The notes under the pieces: generated by a model
Databases searched by the model: none
Seen by the model: only the letters and a program-made list of their open reading frames with translations
What the model was told of the DNA's origin: nothing
Made by a program: the position numbers and the translations under genes
Shown here: positions 1-9,570 of the stretch, piece by piece
How positions within the stretch are numbered: position 1 is the first letter of the stretch
How the letters are laid out: every line of letters starts with the position of its first letter
Source of the DNA: Flammeovirgaceae bacterium
GTDB lineage: Bacteria; Bacteroidota; Bacteroidia; Cytophagales; Cyclobacteriaceae
Direction of reading: 5' to 3'
NCBI GenBank assembly: GCA_015180985.1
Contig: CP054185.1
Span: forward strand, 2,975,225 to 3,039,224
Length of the DNA: 64,000 bases

Positions 1-2
1 TC

Positions 3-503
3 CCTTACAAAAGCGAGGGCTTTCTTACTGAAATCCGGTCGCGTATTGTGAACCGTGAATCGCTAAACCTGCTGGCCCGCAAAATCGGCATTGGCTCTAT
101 TGTTCAGTTCGACCAGAAGAATACCCAACTGCAACAGGTTATCCTGGGTAATACACTGGAAGCGATTGTTGGCGCCATTTATCTTGATAAGGGCTACCTC
201 CGCTGCAAACGGTTTGTTATCAACAAACTAATAGTACCTCATTACGATATCGAAGAACTGATTGCCACCCATTCCAACTTTAAAAGCAAAGTAATTGAGT
301 GGGGCCAACGTGAAGGAAAAGAAATCCGGTTTGAAATTGTAAGCATTAAAAAAGGCAGGCAGCATAAAGAATTTACCGCCCAGGTATTTGTTAATGGCCA
401 GCCGCAAGGCACCGGCCACGGCATCAGCAAGAAAAAAGCCGAGCAGGATGCGGCCTTTAAAACCTGCGAAATGCTCAACATCCTCAGCGAAACTTCCGGT
501 TAA
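3..503 (+). CDS. rnc: Ribonuclease III, C-terminal part (gene starts upstream of window)
   Basis: The reading frame is open from the first bases and encodes the end of an RNase III. It cleaves double-stranded RNA in rRNA processing and mRNA decay in the cytoplasm. Visible are the end of the nuclease domain (PYKSEGFLTEIRSRIVNRES, then the GNTLEAIVGAIYLDKGY block with the conserved catalytic-site Glu) and a full C-terminal dsRNA-binding domain (from about FKSKVIEWGQREGKE to KKKAEQDAAFKTCEML). A GTG at 48 is in frame but lies inside the conserved nuclease domain, so it is not the start. nadE follows after 32 bp, suggesting co-transcription. Confidence 0.93.
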   Translation, partial: PYKSEGFLTEIRSRIVNRESLNLLARKIGIGSIVQFDQKNTQLQQVILGNTLEAIVGAIYLDKGYLRCKRFVINKLIVPHYDIEELIATHSNFKSKVIEWGQREGKEIRFEIVSIKKGRQHKEFTAQVFVNGQPQGTGHGISKKKAEQDAAFKTCEMLNILSETSG

Positions 504-535
504 TTACCGTTTATTGCACACTGATTACCTGACTC

Positions 536-2371
536 GTGAGAAAACTGAAAATTGCCGGTGCTGCACTAAACCAAACCCCGCTTAACTGGAAGGGGAATCT
601 GGATAACATTATCCAGGCCACTACCCAGGCCCGGCAGCAACAAGCCGATATTTTACTGCTGCCCGAACTGTGTATTACCGGCTACGGCTGTGAGGACTGG
701 TTTCTTAGTGATTGGCTTTCCGAAAAAGCCTGGAAAATATTGCTGCAATTGCTGCCCCACAGTGCCGGCATAACCGTGTGTGCCGGCCTGCCTGTTCGCA
801 TCAAAAACAAAACATACAACGGAGTGGCCGTTATCAGCAACGAAAAACTTTTGGGCATTACGCTGAAGCAAAACCTGGCCAAAGACGGTGTGCATTACGA
901 ACCCCGCTGGTTCGAAGCGTGGAAACCCAATGAAGTGATTGAGCTTAACAAGCACAACACGACTGTACGGGCTGGCGATCTTATTTATGAAGTTTTGGGG
1001 ATACCATTTGGTTTTGAGATTTGCGAAGACGCCTGGCGGGTAAACCGGCCGGGCTATGCGCTTAAACAGCGAAATGTTGAGCTGATTCTGAATCCCAGCG
1101 CCAGTCACTTTGCACTGGGCAAAAGCAGTGAGCGCGAGAGCCTGGTTACTGAAAGTTCATCTCAATTAAAATGTGTTTATGCCTACGTAAACCTGCTGGG
1201 CAACGAGGCCGGCCGCATGATTTACGATGGCGATATCCTGATTGCACAACACGGAAAACTGCTGGTACAAAATGCACGACTTTCCTTTAAGCCGGTAAAC
1301 GTGCTCTGCTGTGAAGTAGATGTTGATAATGTAAATGCCAGCGAGCAGAAACCGGTAACCGACAACAAAGAGCGATACGAAGAGTTGACGCGTGCCGTAA
1401 CGCTTGCCTTGTTCGACTATTTGCGAAAAAGCAAAGCCAGGGGGTATGTGGTCTCACTAAGTGGCGGGGCTGACTCGGCCACCTGCACAGTAATGGTGGC
1501 AGAAATGATCAAGCGCGCATCGGCTGAACTGGGCTGGCCTGAATTTTCACGTCTTATTTTTCGTGATAAGCACGTAACCGGTTATCAGCAGGCTATTCAG
1601 CAACTACTAACCACGGCTTACCAGTCAACACAAAATTCTTCAACAACTACATTCGAGGCGGCAAAGCAATTGGCCGAATCGGTTGGAGCAGTGTTCTATC
1701 ACTGGTCGGTGAATGATGAAGTAAAATCCTATACCGAAAAAATCGAAAAAGCCCTGGGCCGTAAACTGGAATGGAATGCCGATGGCATTGCCCTGCAAAA
1801 CATCCAGGCCCGTGCGCGTTCGCCCATCATCTGGCTGCTGGCCAATGTTAAACAAAGTATTCTGTTAACCACCAGCAACCGCAGCGAAGGCGATGTGGGG
1901 TACTCCACCATGGATGGCGACACCAGCGGCAGCCTTGCGCCTATTTCTGCCATTGATAAACCCACTATTCTGGAATGGCTGAAGTGGGCAGAAAAAAATT
2001 TAGGCTACACGTCTCTTAAACTCATCAACCAATTAAAACCGACAGCCGAGTTACGCCCCGGCAAACAGACTGATGAGGACGACCTGATGCCTTACACGGT
2101 TTTAGTAGCTATTGAAAAAGAGGCTATCCGGCAGCATAAATCACCGGCAGAAGTTTATCATGCCCTGAAAAATTTTTATGAAGACAAAGCCGCGTTGAAG
2201 AAAAACATACGTAAGTTTTTTACGCTTTGGGCATCTACCCAGTGGAAACGCGAGCGCCTGGCGCCCTCCTTTCACCTGGACGAAATGAATGTAGACCCGC
2301 GCACCTGGTGCCGCTTTCCGATTCTCTCATCAGGATTTACCGATGAACTGAACGAATTAGAAAGCCTGTAG
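536..2371 (+). CDS. nadE: Glutamine-dependent NAD+ synthetase
   Basis: A 611-aa cytoplasmic enzyme that amidates nicotinic acid adenine dinucleotide to NAD+ using glutamine and ATP, the last step of NAD biosynthesis. Residues 1-270 are a nitrilase-fold glutaminase with the Glu-Lys-Cys triad visible as E44 (LLPELCITGYG), K116 (NLAKDG) and C163 (FEICEDAWR). The C-terminal half is the synthetase with the PP-loop SLSGGADSATC near residue 305 and the substrate-loop region TTSNRSEGDVGYSTMDGD. Length fits the long, glutamine-using form. GTG at 536 is chosen as start because the protein then begins RKLKIAGAALNQ, the normal N-terminus of the nitrilase domain. Confidence 0.95.
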   Translation: MRKLKIAGAALNQTPLNWKGNLDNIIQATTQARQQQADILLLPELCITGYGCEDWFLSDWLSEKAWKILLQLLPHSAGITVCAGLPVRIKNKTYNGVAVISNEKLLGITLKQNLAKDGVHYEPRWFEAWKPNEVIELNKHNTTVRAGDLIYEVLGIPFGFEICEDAWRVNRPGYALKQRNVELILNPSASHFALGKSSERESLVTESSSQLKCVYAYVNLLGNEAGRMIYDGDILIAQHGKLLVQNARLSFKPVNVLCCEVDVDNVNASEQKPVTDNKERYEELTRAVTLALFDYLRKSKARGYVVSLSGGADSATCTVMVAEMIKRASAELGWPEFSRLIFRDKHVTGYQQAIQQLLTTAYQSTQNSSTTTFEAAKQLAESVGAVFYHWSVNDEVKSYTEKIEKALGRKLEWNADGIALQNIQARARSPIIWLLANVKQSILLTTSNRSEGDVGYSTMDGDTSGSLAPISAIDKPTILEWLKWAEKNLGYTSLKLINQLKPTAELRPGKQTDEDDLMPYTVLVAIEKEAIRQHKSPAEVYHALKNFYEDKAALKKNIRKFFTLWASTQWKRERLAPSFHLDEMNVDPRTWCRFPILSSGFTDELNELESL

Positions 2372-2410
2372 CCCCTTTACACTGAAAATTTACATTTAAT
2401 AATGGGAACC

Positions 2411-2442
2411 TTGAACATGGAACCTTGAACCTTTTATATTTG
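2411..2442 (+). promoter_or_regulatory. Candidate Bacteroidota sigma-A promoter before lgt
   Basis: TTG at 2411-2413, a 21-bp spacer, then TATATTTG at 2435-2442, matching the Bacteroidota -33/-7 pattern TTG-N19/21-TAnnTTTG. It lies 38 bp before the lgt start. A match by eye only. Confidence 0.45.
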
Positions 2443-2479
2443 CGCCCGTCTGAACCAAACTTTTTAACTCGTTAAACCG

Positions 2480-3592
2480 ATGAATGCACTCAGTTTTATT
2501 ATCTGGAACGGCAGTCCTGAAATTTTTTCCATACCCATACCTTTTCTGGATACAACCCTTACCCTTCGCTGGTACGGGCTGTTGTTTGCCCTCGGTTTTC
2601 TGATAAGCCAGCAGTTGCTGTATTACATGTTTAAAAAAGAGGGCAAGCCCGAAAGCGATGTGGACGTGCTTACCGTGTATATGGTCATTGCCACTATTAT
2701 TGGTGCACGGCTGGGCCACGTATTCTTTTACGAACCCGCCCGGTACCTGGCCAACCCCATTGACATTTTGAAAGTTTGGGAAGGCGGCCTGGCCAGCCAC
2801 GGTGCTGCCATCGGTATTTTAGTTGCCCTGTGGTTGTACTCGCGCAAGAAAAAGCCTGGCCAGAGCTACCTGCAAACACTCGACCGGATTGTTATTTTGG
2901 TTGCGTTAACCGGTGCACTTATCCGCTTCGGCAACTTCTTCAATTCCGAAATCATCGGTAAGCAAACCCGCAGCACCAACGGAGTGTTTTTTGCCCGTAC
3001 TGTTACCGATATTTTAAAACGCAAAGACATTTTTACCGATGTGCAGTACGCCAAGATTCCTGACCCGAAAGGCATCTATCCCTACCCGCCCATTAAAATC
3101 CTGTGTCAGTTTAACAAAGCCAACAATTACACCGAGCAGGACATGAGGCGTTTTCTGGTAAACGAAGTTGCCGATGTGCTGATGTACAACGGGCGGATAC
3201 GGGAGCACATCAGCCAGGGCGATTTTATTTATGACCTTGTGCAGGATGAAGACGGAACCTGGTATGCCATCATCAGTACGCTGGCCGTACCGCGGTACCC
3301 GGCCCAGCTTTACGAAGCCGCATCCTGCATCCTGTTGTTTATTTTTCTGTTCTGGCTCTGGAGCCGCACAAAAGAGAACACCAGGCCGGGTATCATCTTC
3401 GGATACTTTATGATTATCCTGTGGAGTTTGCGATTTGCATATGAATTTCTTAAAGAACCGCAGGTAGATTTTGAGATAGATATGCCGCTCAACATGGGCC
3501 AACTCCTCAGCATTCCCATGGTTATCGTTGGTATCATTATATTGGTGTATGCTTACCGGCAAAAACAACAACCGCCAGCGGTAAGCAAGTAA
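2480..3592 (+). CDS. lgt: Prolipoprotein diacylglyceryl transferase
   Basis: Inner-membrane enzyme that transfers diacylglycerol from phosphatidylglycerol to the lipobox cysteine of prolipoproteins. Multiple hydrophobic segments; family blocks visible include LRWYGLLFALGFL, WEGGLASHGAAIGI and the Lgt signature RFGNFFNSEIIG. At 370 aa it is longer than typical ~260-300 aa proteins because of a hydrophilic insertion (about residues 165-260) between the signature and the YPAQLYEA block, as in many Bacteroidota. The many lipoproteins in the downstream array (C5, C7, C8, C13, C17, C22) would depend on it. The next gene starts after 35 bp. Confidence 0.94.
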   Translation: MNALSFIIWNGSPEIFSIPIPFLDTTLTLRWYGLLFALGFLISQQLLYYMFKKEGKPESDVDVLTVYMVIATIIGARLGHVFFYEPARYLANPIDILKVWEGGLASHGAAIGILVALWLYSRKKKPGQSYLQTLDRIVILVALTGALIRFGNFFNSEIIGKQTRSTNGVFFARTVTDILKRKDIFTDVQYAKIPDPKGIYPYPPIKILCQFNKANNYTEQDMRRFLVNEVADVLMYNGRIREHISQGDFIYDLVQDEDGTWYAIISTLAVPRYPAQLYEAASCILLFIFLFWLWSRTKENTRPGIIFGYFMIILWSLRFAYEFLKEPQVDFEIDMPLNMGQLLSIPMVIVGIIILVYAYRQKQQPPAVSK

Positions 3593-3627
3593 GCCTGCAC
3601 AGGCTGCGTTGGTTATACCGGGTAAGC

Positions 3628-5094
3628 ATGCTGAACATACTATGCGGTTTTTTAATTTCATTTTCAGTATCGGGGTACGATAGCGCGGTTGCCATTCATT
3701 ATGATTCACTGAAAAAACCTGCTAAGGAAAAAAAATACTATAACAAAGACACCACCGGGTACTACCTGCACATCAACCGTATCTTTATTATCGGTAACCG
3801 CAGAACGCGCGAGCGCATCATTCTGCGCGAACTCACCCTGAAACCGGGCGATTCGGTACATACCCGCGAACTGCCGGTAATTATTGAAAAAGATAAGTAT
3901 AAACTGTTTAACCTTGCCCTCTTCAACACCACCAACATCCGTACGCTGGAACTAACCAGCGGCCAGGCCGACCTGCTGGTTGAAGTGGACGAGCGTTGGT
4001 ACACTTTTCCAGTACCGATTTTTCAGTTATCTGACAGGAACTTTAACGAATGGTGGGAGAATTATAACCACGATTTCGATCGCATTAATTATGGCCTTAA
4101 GCTATACCAATACAACATGCGAGGCCGGAATGAAACACTTATCTTTACTGCACAGTTTGGTTACGTTAAACGATTTGAACTGCTCTATCGCGTTCCGTAT
4201 TTCGACCGAAGGCAGAAACAGGGTTTAATATTTGAATCGGATTACATCGATGCCAAAAACCTGCCCGTACAAACAGTTAACCATAAACTCGACTTCCTGG
4301 AGATGCGCAGCCTGCTGCGCAATACACGAGGCATAGGCTTAACCTACACCTACCGCAACGGATTTTATAAACAGCATCGCTGGAAGTACGGATACCGAAC
4401 CACCCACATTGCCGATACGGTGGCAAAGATTAACGAAAACTACCTGGGTACCGAAACAAATCTTCGCCAGCGGTACGATTTATTCAGTTACCAGTTTATC
4501 AGCGATCACCGCGATGTGGTTGCTTACCCGCTAAAAGGCCATCAGCTAAATGCTCAGGTACAAAAAACGGGTGTCTTTGTAAATTCCGATATTTCGAAGA
4601 TAGATGTATCCTTCAGTTATTCCCGGTTTTTCGACCTGAAAAAAAACTTCTTTCTGTCTAACCTGTCGTTTGCCTATTGGAGTAACCGCGATGATATTCC
4701 TTACTTTAATTATGGTGTGATGGGTTATAACAAAATCTTTGTACGCGGCTACGAACTATTTGTTATTGAAGGACCCTGGTACGTACTGAATAAAACCACT
4801 CTTAAAAAACGAATTTTCAGCCGAACCTGGAACTGGACTGATATGCCCTTCCGCCAGTTTCAGTACATCCCGTTTGCCATTTATGTAAAAACCTATGCCG
4901 ACTTCGGGTATGTAAAAAATTACCCGTACTACATCAGCAATAACTTAAACAAAATGCTCTCTGATAAATTAATTTTCGGTACAGGCTTTGGAGTTGACCT
5001 GGTTAGTTCATACGATGTTGTACTCCGGTTTGAGTATTCATTTAATGCCGAGGGCAACAGCGGATTGTTCTTCCACATCAAAAAGGAGTTCTAA
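3628..5094 (+). CDS. BamA/D15-family outer-membrane protein
   Basis: A 488-aa protein with a hydrophobic N-terminus (MLNILCGFLISFSVSG), one POTRA-like domain (about residues 45-125: IFIIGNRRTRERIILRELTL ... LVEVDERW) and a C-terminal region rich in alternating aromatic strands typical of a surface-antigen beta-barrel. It ends in Phe, as outer-membrane barrels often do. One POTRA is fewer than in BamA, so it is more likely a small TamA/patatin-barrel-like relative than BamA itself. Role in insertion or secretion is inference. It converges with the minus-strand MORN gene with a 4-bp overlap. Confidence 0.75.
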   Translation: MLNILCGFLISFSVSGYDSAVAIHYDSLKKPAKEKKYYNKDTTGYYLHINRIFIIGNRRTRERIILRELTLKPGDSVHTRELPVIIEKDKYKLFNLALFNTTNIRTLELTSGQADLLVEVDERWYTFPVPIFQLSDRNFNEWWENYNHDFDRINYGLKLYQYNMRGRNETLIFTAQFGYVKRFELLYRVPYFDRRQKQGLIFESDYIDAKNLPVQTVNHKLDFLEMRSLLRNTRGIGLTYTYRNGFYKQHRWKYGYRTTHIADTVAKINENYLGTETNLRQRYDLFSYQFISDHRDVVAYPLKGHQLNAQVQKTGVFVNSDISKIDVSFSYSRFFDLKKNFFLSNLSFAYWSNRDDIPYFNYGVMGYNKIFVRGYELFVIEGPWYVLNKTTLKKRIFSRTWNWTDMPFRQFQYIPFAIYVKTYADFGYVKNYPYYISNNLNKMLSDKLIFGTGFGVDLVSSYDVVLRFEYSFNAEGNSGLFFHIKKEF

Positions 5095-5711
5095 TCAGTG
5101 TACTTCCACTCCTTTGGCTTACCGGCACGGTTGTACCGATACCACTTGCCGCTACGCTTACCCGCAGTATAATTCCCACTATAGGCTAATCTTCCCTCAT
5201 CATCGTAAAACTTCCATTCACCATACTCCTGTCCACTTACATAGTATCCTTGCTGATTTAAAATTCCCCTTTCATTAAAAACCTCTATACGCCCGTTTGG
5301 TAATCCGTTTTCATACTCAATAATGCGTTGCTTATTTCCGTTCGGATGGAAGTAAACCCATGTACCGGCATACCTGCTATGATCGAAAACACCCTTTCGA
5401 TGCAACTGTCCGTTGTCGTAATAGTAAAAGGCCGAATCCTGCAACACTCCGTTGTGCCAGTTTTCTACCGACTCGGTTTTACCATTTATATAGTAGTAGT
5501 GAACACGCCCATGGAGTACATCGTGGTTAAAGGTTTGCACGGCATTTAATTCACCGGTTGGATAATAATATTTCCATGGTCCTTCTCTTTTACCATTAAG
5601 AAAAGCACCACGTGACTTTATCAGGCCGTTCGGATAGCGGACGATAACTGTATCTTGTGCAGATACCTGAATAGCTATTCCAAATGTAAACAGCAGGAGA
5701 ATATTTTTCAT
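5091..5711 (-). CDS. Secreted MORN-repeat (YwqK-like) protein
   Basis: A 206-aa protein with a signal peptide (MKNILLLFTFGIAIQVSAQ, cut after AQ is likely) followed by about eight MORN-type repeats built on the pattern YxNGxxxxxGxxxxGxxxGxWxYY (for example YPNGLIKSRGAFLNGKREG, ENGLPNGRIEV, GQEYGEWKFYDDEG). Such proteins are common in Bacteroidota and often annotated as YwqK-family antitoxin-like, with no proven role. It is the only minus-strand gene of the chromosomal part and overlaps the 3' end of the barrel gene. A second MORN-like protein is in cassette C18, but it is not a close copy. Confidence 0.8.
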   Translation of the reverse strand: MKNILLLFTFGIAIQVSAQDTVIVRYPNGLIKSRGAFLNGKREGPWKYYYPTGELNAVQTFNHDVLHGRVHYYYINGKTESVENWHNGVLQDSAFYYYDNGQLHRKGVFDHSRYAGTWVYFHPNGNKQRIIEYENGLPNGRIEVFNERGILNQQGYYVSGQEYGEWKFYDDEGRLAYSGNYTAGKRSGKWYRYNRAGKPKEWKYTD

Positions 5712-5749
5712 TTGCTCAAAGGTGTACTAAATTATAACACCAAATCCAC

Positions 5750-6556
5750 ATGATGTTGATCCGGCTGGCCTTTCTTCTGTTAACCATAAGTGCTTACACA
5801 CAAAGCGTAAGTACGCTAATGGGCGCACGTGGCAACGGAATGGGGTATATAACAGCTACACTGGCCGATGGTTTTTCCATGCTGAACAACGTAGCCGGCC
5901 TGGCAACTTTTACGCAACCTTTAGGTGCAGCCGCTTATAACCTGGCCGCAACACTGCCGGGCGCTAACCGCGCTGCTTTTACAGTGGGCGTACCGGTAAA
6001 ACCGGGGGTAGCGGGGTTCAGCCTGTTTCGCTTTGGCGATAACGTGTATAACGAAAGCATGGTATCAGCAGGTTTCAGCAATCAGTTTGGTTTGGCAGCC
6101 TTGGGGGTTAAGGTAAACTATATACAATACCAGGCCGAAGGTTTCGGAACAAAAGGTGTTTTTACCATCGGTATGGGCGGTATTGCTAAACTTACCAGGC
6201 AAATTTCTGTTGGAGCTTACATTACCAACTTCAACCGACCTGAAATTTCTGCCGATGGTGACAAGGTTCCGGCATTGCTTACTGCATCGCTCGCTTTTAC
6301 ACCAACAGAAAATGTATTGCTTGCTGCCGAAGTTCAGAAAGACCTCGATTACGAAACCACCTGGAAGGCCGGCCTGGAGTACGCCTTTCACCGAAAATTT
6401 TTTGCACGAACGGGCTTCAACCTTAAACCCAATGCCTCCTTCTTCGGCCTTGGTTTTAAAACAGGGGTGTTCAATTTTGATTATGCTGTTCAATACAGCA
6501 CAGTGTTGCAGTTCAGTCATCAGGCTTCAGCAACTTATAAGTTTGGCAAACCATGA
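5750..6556 (+). CDS. PorV/PorQ-like outer-membrane protein
   Basis: A 268-aa exported protein: signal peptide (MMLIRLAFLLLTISAYTQS), then LMGARGNGMGYITATLADGFSMLNNVAGLA, which resembles the start of PorV/PorQ and the related UPF0164 barrels (A-R-G-x-G-x-A followed by NPAGLA). The rest is alternating beta strands ending in FGKP. PorV/PorQ shuttle type IX secretion substrates to the surface attachment complex; the specific role here is inference. A T9SS substrate occurs in cassette C17. ATG at 5753 is an equally possible start. The downstream gene overlaps by 4 bp (ATGA), so they are one operon. Confidence 0.72.
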   Translation: MMLIRLAFLLLTISAYTQSVSTLMGARGNGMGYITATLADGFSMLNNVAGLATFTQPLGAAAYNLAATLPGANRAAFTVGVPVKPGVAGFSLFRFGDNVYNESMVSAGFSNQFGLAALGVKVNYIQYQAEGFGTKGVFTIGMGGIAKLTRQISVGAYITNFNRPEISADGDKVPALLTASLAFTPTENVLLAAEVQKDLDYETTWKAGLEYAFHRKFFARTGFNLKPNASFFGLGFKTGVFNFDYAVQYSTVLQFSHQASATYKFGKP

Positions 6557-8604
6557 GGTGGCCGGTATGTATGGTACTGCTAACCTGCATTGTAGCAAAT
6601 GCGCAGGAATATCCCCGAAAGGAAGTTGACCTGGAACGGCTGGCCGATGAGTTATTTGGATACCAGGATTTGGATTTAAACTACGAAGAACTATACGAAA
6701 ACCTCGCCTTGCTATTGAGCAATCCTATTAACATAAACACGGCCAATACAGAACAGCTTCGCTTTTTGAATTTACTAACTGAAGCCCAGGTTCAAAGTCT
6801 GGTTAACTATCGAACCGAAAACGGACCGTTAATCAGCATGTACGAACTACAGGCTGTGCCGGGTTTTGAAGTGCCTGACATACTGCGGATAACGCCTTTT
6901 TTTATTGTCAGCAACCCGGCAACCGGTTTCGACCGTTCCTTTCTGAAACGGATTACCCAATCAGATAACAGCTATTTTATTATGCGATACGACCGCACCC
7001 TCGAAACAAAAGCCGGATTTACAAATTCTGTAAGTGAATCGCAGCAGTTTAAAGGCAAAGAGGATAAACTATACCTGCGCTTTCGATCGGCCAGACCGGG
7101 CGATTACAGTTTTGGGTTTACCATGGAGAAAGATGCGGGCGAACAAATGGCCTGGAGTTCTTCAAAAAAACAGTATGGATTTGACTACAACTCATTTCAT
7201 GCACAGGTATTGAACAAAGGCCGGGTTAAGAACCTTATTGTTGGCGATTACCAGGCACAGTTTGCACAGGGATTACTGCTTGGAGGAAACTTTGGATTTG
7301 GCAAAGGTGGCGAAACCGTTACCACTGTGCGCAGAAGCAACCTCGGCTTTATGCCGTATACTTCAGTAAATGAACTGGGTTACCTGCGGGGTGCGGCTGT
7401 TACTTACGAACTGCATAAAAATATTTTCGTCTCATCATTTTACTCCAATGCCTTTCGTGATGCCAGTATTGCCGATGACTCCACCGAACAATCATTTGCT
7501 GCCGCGTTTCAAACCACAGGCCTGCACAGAAACGAGGCCGAATTGAGTTCACGTAAACGAATACGGGAACAACAATACGGAGTGATAATAAATTACCGAA
7601 TCAGGCAGACCGAAGCCGGTTTTATATTTAACCACATTGACTACAACTTAATCATCAGTCGTACCCCAAGAGCGTACAACCAATTTGCATTCTCAGGTAA
7701 TGGCCTTGATAACATCGGAATATTTCTGAATCATACAGTTAAGAATTTTACCTTTTTCAGCGAAGCCGGTAAAACCCTAAACCGTGGGTACGGTGTGGTT
7801 GCCGGACTGTTGGGTAGTATTACGCAACAATTTGATTTAGTGCTTCACTTCCGCAACTACCAGCGCAATTTTTACAGTTTGTATGCCAATGCTTTTGCCG
7901 AGGGTTCATTGCCCATTAATGAGGGCGGCATCTATTGGGGCTGGAAGTACCGATGGAACAAAAAATACAACGTGGCCGGCTATGCCGACCTGTTTCACTT
8001 CCCATGGCTTCGCTATCGAAGCTACACACCTTCCGATGGGCACGAGTGGTTGTTGCGCTTTACCTATCAGCCGGTACGGAGTGTACTGTTGTTTGTACAG
8101 GTACGCGAAGAGTCGAAAGTACGTAACCTGAGTACCTCCGAAAGCAACTTATACCTTACCGGTGAAGGCATTAAACGAAACCTGTGGCTGAACGCTGACT
8201 ATGGTTTGGGCACAAAACTTCGCTTAAAAACACGGGCACAATTCAGTTCCTATATAATTAACAACCGTAAAACATACGGTATGGCTTTGTTGCAGGATGT
8301 AGCCATCAACTTTGGCAGGCTATCGGTAACAGCCCGGTATGCCCTATTCGATACCGATGATTACGACAACCGGCAATATGTATATGAGCGCGATGTGTGG
8401 CTGGCTTACAGTTTACCGGCTTACAGTGGCATTGGCATACGGAGTTACATTCTGGCTGAGTACGGGCTGTCGCGTAGGTTAAGCATTTGGTTACGATGGG
8501 CCCGAACAACCTATACCCACCAGGAAGTGATTGGCAGCGGTGCCGATGCCATAACCGGAAACAAGCGTAACGATTTGCGGATGCAAGTAAGGTTTCGGTT
8601 CTGA
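6553..8604 (+). CDS. ComEA-type helix-hairpin-helix protein with C-terminal outer-membrane barrel
   Basis: A 683-aa exported protein: signal peptide (MRWPVCMVLLTCIVANAQ), an acidic segment, then a helix-hairpin-helix region (about residues 55-115: NPININTANTEQLRFLNLLT ... NYRTENGPLISMYELQAVPG) with the ININTA start typical of ComEA-like domains. Residues about 130-683 are alternating aromatic beta strands ending MQVRFRF, consistent with an outer-membrane barrel. ComEA HhH domains bind DNA non-specifically during uptake; a barrel carrying one at the surface could be involved in DNA binding or import, but that is inference. Translationally coupled to the PorV-like gene. Confidence 0.75.
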   Translation: MRWPVCMVLLTCIVANAQEYPRKEVDLERLADELFGYQDLDLNYEELYENLALLLSNPININTANTEQLRFLNLLTEAQVQSLVNYRTENGPLISMYELQAVPGFEVPDILRITPFFIVSNPATGFDRSFLKRITQSDNSYFIMRYDRTLETKAGFTNSVSESQQFKGKEDKLYLRFRSARPGDYSFGFTMEKDAGEQMAWSSSKKQYGFDYNSFHAQVLNKGRVKNLIVGDYQAQFAQGLLLGGNFGFGKGGETVTTVRRSNLGFMPYTSVNELGYLRGAAVTYELHKNIFVSSFYSNAFRDASIADDSTEQSFAAAFQTTGLHRNEAELSSRKRIREQQYGVIINYRIRQTEAGFIFNHIDYNLIISRTPRAYNQFAFSGNGLDNIGIFLNHTVKNFTFFSEAGKTLNRGYGVVAGLLGSITQQFDLVLHFRNYQRNFYSLYANAFAEGSLPINEGGIYWGWKYRWNKKYNVAGYADLFHFPWLRYRSYTPSDGHEWLLRFTYQPVRSVLLFVQVREESKVRNLSTSESNLYLTGEGIKRNLWLNADYGLGTKLRLKTRAQFSSYIINNRKTYGMALLQDVAINFGRLSVTARYALFDTDDYDNRQYVYERDVWLAYSLPAYSGIGIRSYILAEYGLSRRLSIWLRWARTTYTHQEVIGSGADAITGNKRNDLRMQVRFRF

Positions 8605-8634
8605 ATTTTTTAAGAATATAGTATTTTGCACTGC

Positions 8635-8742
8635 ATGCATGCGGTTAGCCAGATAACCCCCGAAGTTTTGCTGATGCTTTGCCTTGGCGGGATAATCTTT
8701 ATTACTGTTTTTTGGATGATTTTCCGCAAAAGCAAAAGGTAA
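8635..8742 (+). CDS. Possible 35-aa single-pass membrane peptide
   Basis: ATG at 8635 opens a 35-codon frame with one strongly hydrophobic helix (VLLMLCLGGIIFITVFWMIF) followed by the basic end RKSKR. This is a plausible single transmembrane miniprotein, and it sits in the otherwise empty 226-bp gap between the HhH/barrel gene and the DUF2807 gene. There is no clear Shine-Dalgarno, and the call rests only on hydrophobicity and basic tail. Confidence 0.35.
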   Translation: MHAVSQITPEVLLMLCLGGIIFITVFWMIFRKSKR

Positions 8743-8830
8743 ACGACTTCTGGTAGCGACTAACCGCTTTCCTGCAAATTCTTTTCGTTGTAATTTTCAA
8801 CGCATAAACAAAAACCTAAACCTGATAACT

Positions 8831-9556
8831 ATGAAAACCGGTTCATTTCTTTCTTTCCTGATGTTTCTGATGGTAACCACCTTTGCGCAAACCACCAAGA
8901 AAACACTTGAACTACCCGACTTTAAAGCAATTTATAATAACTCGAACTATACCGTTTACCTTAAACAAACCAATAAACAGGAAGTTACGGTAGAAGCTTT
9001 AACTGAGATTTATGACCTGACCAAGATTACGGTTGAAGACGGTGTATTAATGATTAACATGGAGCGCAAACCCGATAACCAGAACAAAAGTATCTGGGCC
9101 AAGATTGACGATATTAAGCTAAACCCCACCATGAAGGTATTTGTTAGCGTTAAAAACATAACCGACTTGCAAGTAAATGGGGGTGGCAAAATCATATCTG
9201 AAAATTCGCTGGCCGCAAATGCTTTAAATCTGGCCATAGGCGGAAGCGGCAGTATGGATTTGGACATTAAGGGCGATGTGGTAACTGCCGAAGTGAGTGG
9301 TTCAGGCAAAATGGCAATAAAAGGGTACGCTACCGCATTGGATGGTGTAGTAAGCGGCAGCGGCAGCATTAACGCCTTTAACTGTCCGCTTGAAAAAGCA
9401 AAAATTAAAGTTAGTGGTTCTGGCCTTGCAGAATTAAATGTTACCGAAACCATTGAAGCCACTGTGGTGGGCAGCGGTTCGGTAAAACACAAGGGTAACA
9501 CAAAGAATGCCACTAAAAAAGTGTACGGCTCCGGCACGGTTGACAGGGCCTATTAA
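8831..9556 (+). CDS. Secreted DUF2807 (head GIN domain) protein
   Basis: A 241-aa protein with a signal peptide (MKTGSFLSFLMFLMVTTFA, cut before QTTKK) and the repetitive beta-helical core of DUF2807: LPDFKAIYNNSNYTVYLKQT at the start, then repeated SGSG turns (GGSGSMDLD, VSGSGKMAI, VSGSGSINAF, VSGSGLAEL, VGSGSVKHKG, YGSGTVDRAY). Common in Bacteroidota; function unknown, probably cell-surface. The recombinase gene follows after only 14 bp, so read-through from this gene may express it. Confidence 0.88.
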   Translation: MKTGSFLSFLMFLMVTTFAQTTKKTLELPDFKAIYNNSNYTVYLKQTNKQEVTVEALTEIYDLTKITVEDGVLMINMERKPDNQNKSIWAKIDDIKLNPTMKVFVSVKNITDLQVNGGGKIISENSLAANALNLAIGGSGSMDLDIKGDVVTAEVSGSGKMAIKGYATALDGVVSGSGSINAFNCPLEKAKIKVSGSGLAELNVTETIEATVVGSGSVKHKGNTKNATKKVYGSGTVDRAY

Positions 9557-9570
9557 ACCCGGAATCCCCT

